Positions 59,487 through 64,000 of a stretch of 64,000 nucleotides of DNA are shown here, one piece after another. Made by a program: the position numbers and the translations under genes. How positions within the stretch are numbered: the first letter of the stretch is position 1; each line of letters begins with the position of its first letter. Below the pieces are notes generated by a model that searched no databases, was not told the DNA's origin, and saw only the letters and a program-made list of their open reading frames with translations. The stretch is from positions 54,770 to 118,769 of the forward strand of contig NZ_BGNG01000012.1 in assembly GCF_003203515.1 (NCBI RefSeq), given 5' to 3'. Source of the stretch: Glaciecola sp. KUL10 (GTDB taxonomy: Bacteria; Pseudomonadota; Gammaproteobacteria; Enterobacterales; Alteromonadaceae).

Positions 59487-60314
59487 TTAACCATTTAAAT
59501 ACATCTCCGCCATATCATCTAACTTAGCTTTTACTTCTTTCCAATTGGGCATTACTTGGGTTAACAAGCGCCAAAACTTATCGCTGTGGTTGTGCTCCGC
59601 GATATGGCAAAGTTCATGAAGGATTACATAGTCAACGCATTCCATTGGAGCCTTCACCAAGTGTGGGTTAAGCATTAAGTTGCCCTTTACTGAGCAGCTT
59701 CCCCATTGTTTTTTCATTGCCATTACACGAAAAGAAGGAATGCCTGTTACCCAAGTAGCTTGTGGAAGCAATTCGGCTAGCCTTTCATGAAATATTGCCT
59801 TAGCTTTTGTCTGATACCATTGGCCTACAAGATATTTTACTTTTGTTTGTTGTTGGTTATTATTTAATTCAGATGCGTGCATTAGCGTTACCTGCAACTT
59901 GCCCCGACTTAGCTTTACATTACTTACTTGTTCAGCATCAATTACCACTTTTAGTACGTAGCGTTTACCCAAATAAAACTGGGTTTCACCACTAACATAT
60001 CGCCTTGGTAACACTGTATCTTTTTGTTTTGAAAAGTCTTCGATGCTTTGCCATACCCATCGCGCTCTTTTCAGCATTGCCGCTTGAATGGCGTCTTCAG
60101 TTGCATCAAATGGAACAGTAGCGACGACACGTTGATCTGGATGTACTTTAATTACAACCTTGCGAGCTGTTTTTTTAAGAGCGTCATCAGGTTTATGTTT
60201 TCGAATCACATCATAAAGTATGGTGTGATGGCCATAAACAAAAGCACCTTGCTCATTGTTTGAGGTGCTCTCTTCGTTTTGTGTGATAGCTGCTGCAACA
60301 GATTGCTTGCTCAC
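59487..60314 (-). CDS. YgjP/M48-like metallopeptidase associated with hsdR
   Basis: A 275-residue zincin of the YgjP (DUF45) group. The zinc motif is HELCHIAEH (His, Glu, His, with the third ligand His in HNHSDKFW). Before it lie KKQWGSCSVKGNLMLNP and VKAPMECVDYVILHELCH, cited in parts as KKQWGSCS and CVDYVILHE. It follows hsdR by five bases on the same strand; such proteins are often found next to type I restriction genes. Its role there is not known; perhaps proteolysis of the restriction subunit. It has about 60 extra N-terminal residues relative to short YgjP. Confidence 0.85.
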   Translation of the reverse strand: MSKQSVAAAITQNEESTSNNEQGAFVYGHHTILYDVIRKHKPDDALKKTARKVVIKVHPDQRVVATVPFDATEDAIQAAMLKRARWVWQSIEDFSKQKDTVLPRRYVSGETQFYLGKRYVLKVVIDAEQVSNVKLSRGKLQVTLMHASELNNNQQQTKVKYLVGQWYQTKAKAIFHERLAELLPQATWVTGIPSFRVMAMKKQWGSCSVKGNLMLNPHLVKAPMECVDYVILHELCHIAEHNHSDKFWRLLTQVMPNWKEVKAKLDDMAEMYLNG

Positions 60315-60319
60315 CTATA

Positions 60320-63300
60320 TCAACCTCTCGCCAAACCTAAGCGGGTGATCTTGAGCACTTCTTCAATTATTTTTTGAGCGCTTTCAAGCCCAAGCTCACC
60401 AAACAACATCGGCAACAACTTCATGTGTATGGCGTTTTCGATTTCCGTAGGGTTAATTGAATACTCAGCAACCGCATCATTCACAACAGCATCAATATTA
60501 AAAGCAAGAGACACCAGCTTGTCGTTGTCTAGTGTCTTTTCAGTTAAGAAATCACTGTCAAACAAATGCTTGAACAAGCCAAAATAGGCTTGGGCATGTT
60601 TATTTAACTTGCCAGCTTCATCTAAAAAGTCATTAGGAATATCAGCTACTTTGCGGTCTTTCACTTCCTGCTCAAAGTCAGCAAACAGGATGTATTGCTT
60701 AACAGGCGCATCAAACATAGCCTTTGCATCTTCAATCGCCTTTTTCAACATCTTAGAAAAATACTCTTGGGCATAAGGATCATCAGCTAAGTCTTGCTCA
60801 ATCATCTTAGTGATTCGACCTGTGATTTTATCGGTTTGGTTACGAGCTTCGTCATCGCTCATATCCTGTGGCTTAACGTCTTTTCCTAAGTTGCCGACTA
60901 AATACGCACCATCTGGCTCTTTTACTTCAATGCCAGCAATATGCTTATCAAGTAAACTGCGAATATCTTCAGCGTATTCATCATAATTAATAGTTTCGTC
61001 AGCATCTTCACGCACTTGTTTACGCAAATCGACAAAGGCTTTTAGGTCACGTTTGTACCAGTCACGTTTGTTATCGAATGACTTATCTTCAAAGTAGGTT
61101 GCAGATTGCAATGCTACTTTCATACAGTTTGAAAATGCTGTCAGTGCTGAGTAGAAGTCATCACGCTTTTTAAGATTTGTATCAACAAGCTTGCCATCGA
61201 CATCTTGCACCTTAGGTGCTAACGCTTGGCGAAGCGCTGGGCCATCTTGCTTGTTTTTAACACCATCAAATATTGCCCATAAATCGCTGTGCAGCCCCGG
61301 AAGCTTTTTGTATTCCGTATCCATGCGATTATACAAACCTTTCAAATCGTCAATATCAAAGCCGCCTTGGGTACGTTCTGCAAGGTCTTGATACTTTTCA
61401 ATGGTAGTATCAAGCTCTTTTAATATTCCACGATAGTCAATTAAGTAACCAAACTGCTTTTTACTATGTAATCGGTTAACACGGGCAATTGCTTGTATTA
61501 GGTTGTGCTCTTTTAGAGGCTTATCGATATAAAGCACAGTGTTCTTTGGCTCATCAAAGCCTGTTAGGAGCTTATCAACTACGATCATGATGTCGGGGCC
61601 ATCATCTCTACCAAAGTCTTCAATAATGGCTTTGGTGTAGGCTTTTTCGTCCATTTTATTAACGTTAGCCTTCCACCAATTTTGTACAATGTCTTTGCTT
61701 TCCTGATCGACAGCTTCATGACCCTCACGAGTATCTGGAGCCGACATCGCAACAACCGATGTTACCGTGCCTATTTTATCCAATGCCTTCTTATAACGAA
61801 TAGCAGAGGCTTTGGAGTCACAGGCTAACTGGCCCTTTAATCCTTGCTGTTTAAAATTTTGGAAGTGGTCGGCAATATCGTATGCAATTAAATCAATTCT
61901 GCCTTCGGTTTGGTATATCTGTCCTTTCTGCGAAAACTTCTTTTTTAAATCCGCTTTCTGTTTGTCAGTTAATTTACTAGTGCTGCGTTCAAACCAAGCA
62001 TCAATAGCTTTGTCGTTAACATTCAGTTCTGGAATGCGCTCTTCATACAACAGTGGGGTAACGGTTTTATCTTCAACCGCTTGCTGCATGGTGTAAGAAT
62101 GAATGATCTTACCGAATTTATTTTCGGTCTTATCGTCTTTCAATAGTGGCGTACCCGTAAAAGCAATATAGGCCGCTTTAGGCAATGTCTGCTGCATGCG
62201 TACATTATTCTCACCGTTTTGGCTTCTGTGACCTTCATCGACTAAAACAACAATATTCGGACTGTCGTTGTAGCAGTCTTTTTGCTTAATGGCAGAACCA
62301 AACTTATTAATTATCGAGAAGATAACTCGCTCATTACCTTTACCAATTTGCTCAGCTAAACGCTTACCAGTTGTCGCCATTGCATCTTTTTTATCGCGGT
62401 CGGTTAATACACCGCCAGAGGCAAAAGTGCGGCTTAATTGATCTTCTAAGTCCACACGGTCAGTCACAATGATCACTCGACATTGCGCTAACTCTTCAAG
62501 CCAGATCAACGCTTTTGATAAGAACACCATAGTAAATGACTTACCGCTGCCTGTGGTGTGCCAAATAACACCACCTTCACGAGCACCTGAATCATCAAAC
62601 GTGTTAATGCGTTCAATAAGCGCCTTAATGCCAAATACCTGCTGGTAGCGAGCAACTATCTTACCTGCTTTTTTATCAAACAAGGTAAACAGGCGAGTCA
62701 TATCCAATAAGCGTTCTGGGCGCAGCAAGCTGATAACAAGCCTATCTTGATCGGTAACAGTTAAGCCACCTGCTGCAACCAGTGATAGGTAATCATCTTT
62801 CGCTTTGGTGGGGCGATGGTTAAACAGCACATTTAATTGTTCATCGCTCAACTTGTGATTTTTTAACCTGACAAATTCTGCTTCGGGTATTTGTTCTTCC
62901 TTCCACTTCGCCCAAAACTTTTCAGGGGTGCCGCATGTAGCATATAAACCTTCATGCCCATTTACCGCTAACAGCAGTTGGCTATAGGCATATAAGTGAG
63001 GGATTTCAGCCTGACCTTGATTACGAATGTGCTGAGAAATTGCCTCAACGTTGGTCGATTTACCTTCTTTATTAGAATCTGGGCGTTTCGCCTCTATCAC
63101 TACTAGCGGCAAACCATTCACAAAACACACAATATCAGGGATTCGATTACCAGTGCCTTCGGCATTTTGAACCACCAACTCTTCGGTATAGTGGAATTGG
63201 TTGTTATCGATATTGTGCCAGTCAATCAACTTAATGGTAGGTGAGGCTTTTTTGCCATCAATGAATTCAGTGACACTAACGCCATACATTAAGGCATTAT

Positions 63301-63610
63301 AGATTTTCTCATTGGCCGCTTTTAAACCAAGGTTCATGGCTGGGTTTAGCTCATGCATGACTTTATCAATGGCAGCTTCTGATAACGAGTGCTGCTTACC
63401 AGCATACGAAAACGTCTGTTTCGCTAAAAAGACACGCATAACAGGTAATAAAATAACCTGATGGGTGCTTTTATTTTCACTTGCTAGAGTGTTACCACGC
63501 AGCGCTTCGCATTCACTGGGTGGAATGAAAGTGTAGCCTAGGTTGGTTAAGAGAGTCAGAGCTGGTAGCTTAGAGCTATACTCTTCTCTAAAGCTCGCTA
63601 TTCCTTGCAT
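60320..63610 (-). CDS. hsdR: Type I restriction enzyme R subunit HsdR
   Basis: HsdR translocates and cuts unmodified DNA in complex with HsdM and HsdS. The 1096-residue protein has the nuclease D159 (RIPDIVCF), E173 and K175 (VIEAKRP), the PD-ExK form, then Walker A TGSGKS (353-358), the DEAD-box-like VDEGHRSQ, and helicase motifs VVDKLLTGFDEP and QAIARVNRLH. The C-terminal helical part would contact HsdM. hsdM and hsdS are not in the window and should lie to the right, beyond the neighbour at 63613. The ATG is two bases after that gene's stop. Confidence 0.95.
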   Translation of the reverse strand: MQGIASFREEYSSKLPALTLLTNLGYTFIPPSECEALRGNTLASENKSTHQVILLPVMRVFLAKQTFSYAGKQHSLSEAAIDKVMHELNPAMNLGLKAANEKIYNALMYGVSVTEFIDGKKASPTIKLIDWHNIDNNQFHYTEELVVQNAEGTGNRIPDIVCFVNGLPLVVIEAKRPDSNKEGKSTNVEAISQHIRNQGQAEIPHLYAYSQLLLAVNGHEGLYATCGTPEKFWAKWKEEQIPEAEFVRLKNHKLSDEQLNVLFNHRPTKAKDDYLSLVAAGGLTVTDQDRLVISLLRPERLLDMTRLFTLFDKKAGKIVARYQQVFGIKALIERINTFDDSGAREGGVIWHTTGSGKSFTMVFLSKALIWLEELAQCRVIIVTDRVDLEDQLSRTFASGGVLTDRDKKDAMATTGKRLAEQIGKGNERVIFSIINKFGSAIKQKDCYNDSPNIVVLVDEGHRSQNGENNVRMQQTLPKAAYIAFTGTPLLKDDKTENKFGKIIHSYTMQQAVEDKTVTPLLYEERIPELNVNDKAIDAWFERSTSKLTDKQKADLKKKFSQKGQIYQTEGRIDLIAYDIADHFQNFKQQGLKGQLACDSKASAIRYKKALDKIGTVTSVVAMSAPDTREGHEAVDQESKDIVQNWWKANVNKMDEKAYTKAIIEDFGRDDGPDIMIVVDKLLTGFDEPKNTVLYIDKPLKEHNLIQAIARVNRLHSKKQFGYLIDYRGILKELDTTIEKYQDLAERTQGGFDIDDLKGLYNRMDTEYKKLPGLHSDLWAIFDGVKNKQDGPALRQALAPKVQDVDGKLVDTNLKKRDDFYSALTAFSNCMKVALQSATYFEDKSFDNKRDWYKRDLKAFVDLRKQVREDADETINYDEYAEDIRSLLDKHIAGIEVKEPDGAYLVGNLGKDVKPQDMSDDEARNQTDKITGRITKMIEQDLADDPYAQEYFSKMLKKAIEDAKAMFDAPVKQYILFADFEQEVKDRKVADIPNDFLDEAGKLNKHAQAYFGLFKHLFDSDFLTEKTLDNDKLVSLAFNIDAVVNDAVAEYSINPTEIENAIHMKLLPMLFGELGLESAQKIIEEVLKITRLGLARG

Positions 63611-63612
63611 AA

Positions 63613-64000
63613 TCAGAAAATACCTACTTTATGTTTCATTAATTTGGCGCTTTTGCTCAATATTGTGAACCTTTGTTCAAACTCTGAACTTGATTGTTCG
63701 TTAACCAATATAGATCGAAAGCCCTGTTGTGATAGCTCATTTACAACCTCTGCCGCTGGATGACCATAGTTATTCTTGGTTCCATAAGATATAGGGCAAA
63801 AAATATGAGGCCAAAAATCACTTAGTGATTGAATTGAAAAATTATGCTTTGAACCATGATGAGGAATTTGAATTGTGCCGACATTTAAGCCTAGGTCTGA
63901 ATACACAATACCTAGGTCAATTTTATTCAAATCGCAATCACCTGTAAATATACAACCAACTTTATAAATACAGTGCTGAGGCCACGTACAATCATCATAA
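63613..64000 (-). CDS. Metallo-beta-lactamase-fold protein, C-terminal part (cut by window end)
   Basis: The frame is open to the end of the window, so only the last 129 residues or so are seen. The segment CIFTGDCDLN is the metal-binding aspartate region of metallo-beta-lactamase hydrolases, TIQIPHHGSKHN contains the following His pair and CPISYGTKNNYGHPAAEV is the C-terminal part. This form is closest to the ComEC/Rec2-like group of secreted or cytoplasmic MBL proteins. A TTG at 63930 could be an internal start but lies after the GD motif. It is placed two bases from hsdR, so it is a co-transcribed member of the restriction operon, possibly a nuclease or phosphodiesterase. Confidence 0.8.
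   Translation of the reverse strand, partial: YDDCTWPQHCIYKVGCIFTGDCDLNKIDLGIVYSDLGLNVGTIQIPHHGSKHNFSIQSLSDFWPHIFCPISYGTKNNYGHPAAEVVNELSQQGFRSILVNEQSSSEFEQRFTILSKSAKLMKHKVGIF

Overview
The window looks like chromosome of a marine gammaproteobacterium of the Alteromonadales type. The evidence is a complete recC-recB-recD order, S46 and double-domain M16 peptidases with signal peptides, a Caulobacter-type TonB receptor inside a carbohydrate locus, and moderately AT-rich DNA. This placement is inferred from gene content; no rRNA or other marker gene lies in the window.

Layout. Bases 1-8.7 kb hold recC (5' end outside the window), recB and recD, the recombinational repair helicase-nuclease. A YqhD-type aldehyde reductase follows on the minus strand. 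From 10.2 to 15.7 kb is an accessory stretch: a HigB-HigA toxin-antitoxin pair bounded by two integron-type attC sites with no integrase, a decayed IS91-family transposase, two orphan genes and a frameshifted secreted-protein gene. From 15.9 to 22.6 kb are housekeeping-like envelope genes: S46 dipeptidyl-peptidase, M16 peptidase, a DUF4920 protein and an orphan MlaC.

From 22.8 to 47.5 kb lies a large uronic-acid utilisation locus. A TonB receptor would import oligosaccharides. A PL38-like lyase and a GH2 enzyme would cut them. KduI-KduD process the unsaturated uronate made by the lyase. A TRAP transporter (DctP-DctQ-DctM) takes up uronates, and UxaC-UxuB-UxuA convert glucuronate to 2-keto-3-deoxygluconate, where the two arms meet. 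Eda finishes the route; no KDG kinase is visible. A FadR-subfamily regulator is encoded in the locus, and four copies of a TGGT-N3-RCCA site lie in its two divergent promoter regions. Next to it is a module of gluconate-2-dehydrogenase subunit-3-like protein, GMC flavoprotein and 3-keto-disaccharide hydrolase (DUF1080), which suggests periplasmic oxidation-elimination cleavage of glycosides. A lipoprotein with SxxK, SxN and KxG motifs is also part of this neighbourhood.

From 47.8 to 58.7 kb are a secreted trypsin-like protease with a PEP-CTERM-like tail, a membrane-bound AraC regulator, and a cluster that appears to be controlled by a YtrA-type GntR repressor. Five related TTGTACCA-type sites occur at its promoters. 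The cluster includes a truncated serine hydrolase gene, two NTF2-like proteins, an NAD(P)-binding protein and an alpha/beta hydrolase.

At 58.87 kb a 20-base fragment identical in form to a tRNA-Ser 3' end, followed by its own terminator, marks the likely left edge of an integrated island. The island carries a small orphan gene, a YgjP-like metallopeptidase, hsdR of a type I restriction system and a metallo-beta-lactamase-fold protein cut by the window end. The rest of the island, presumably with hsdM, hsdS and an integrase, would lie to the right.
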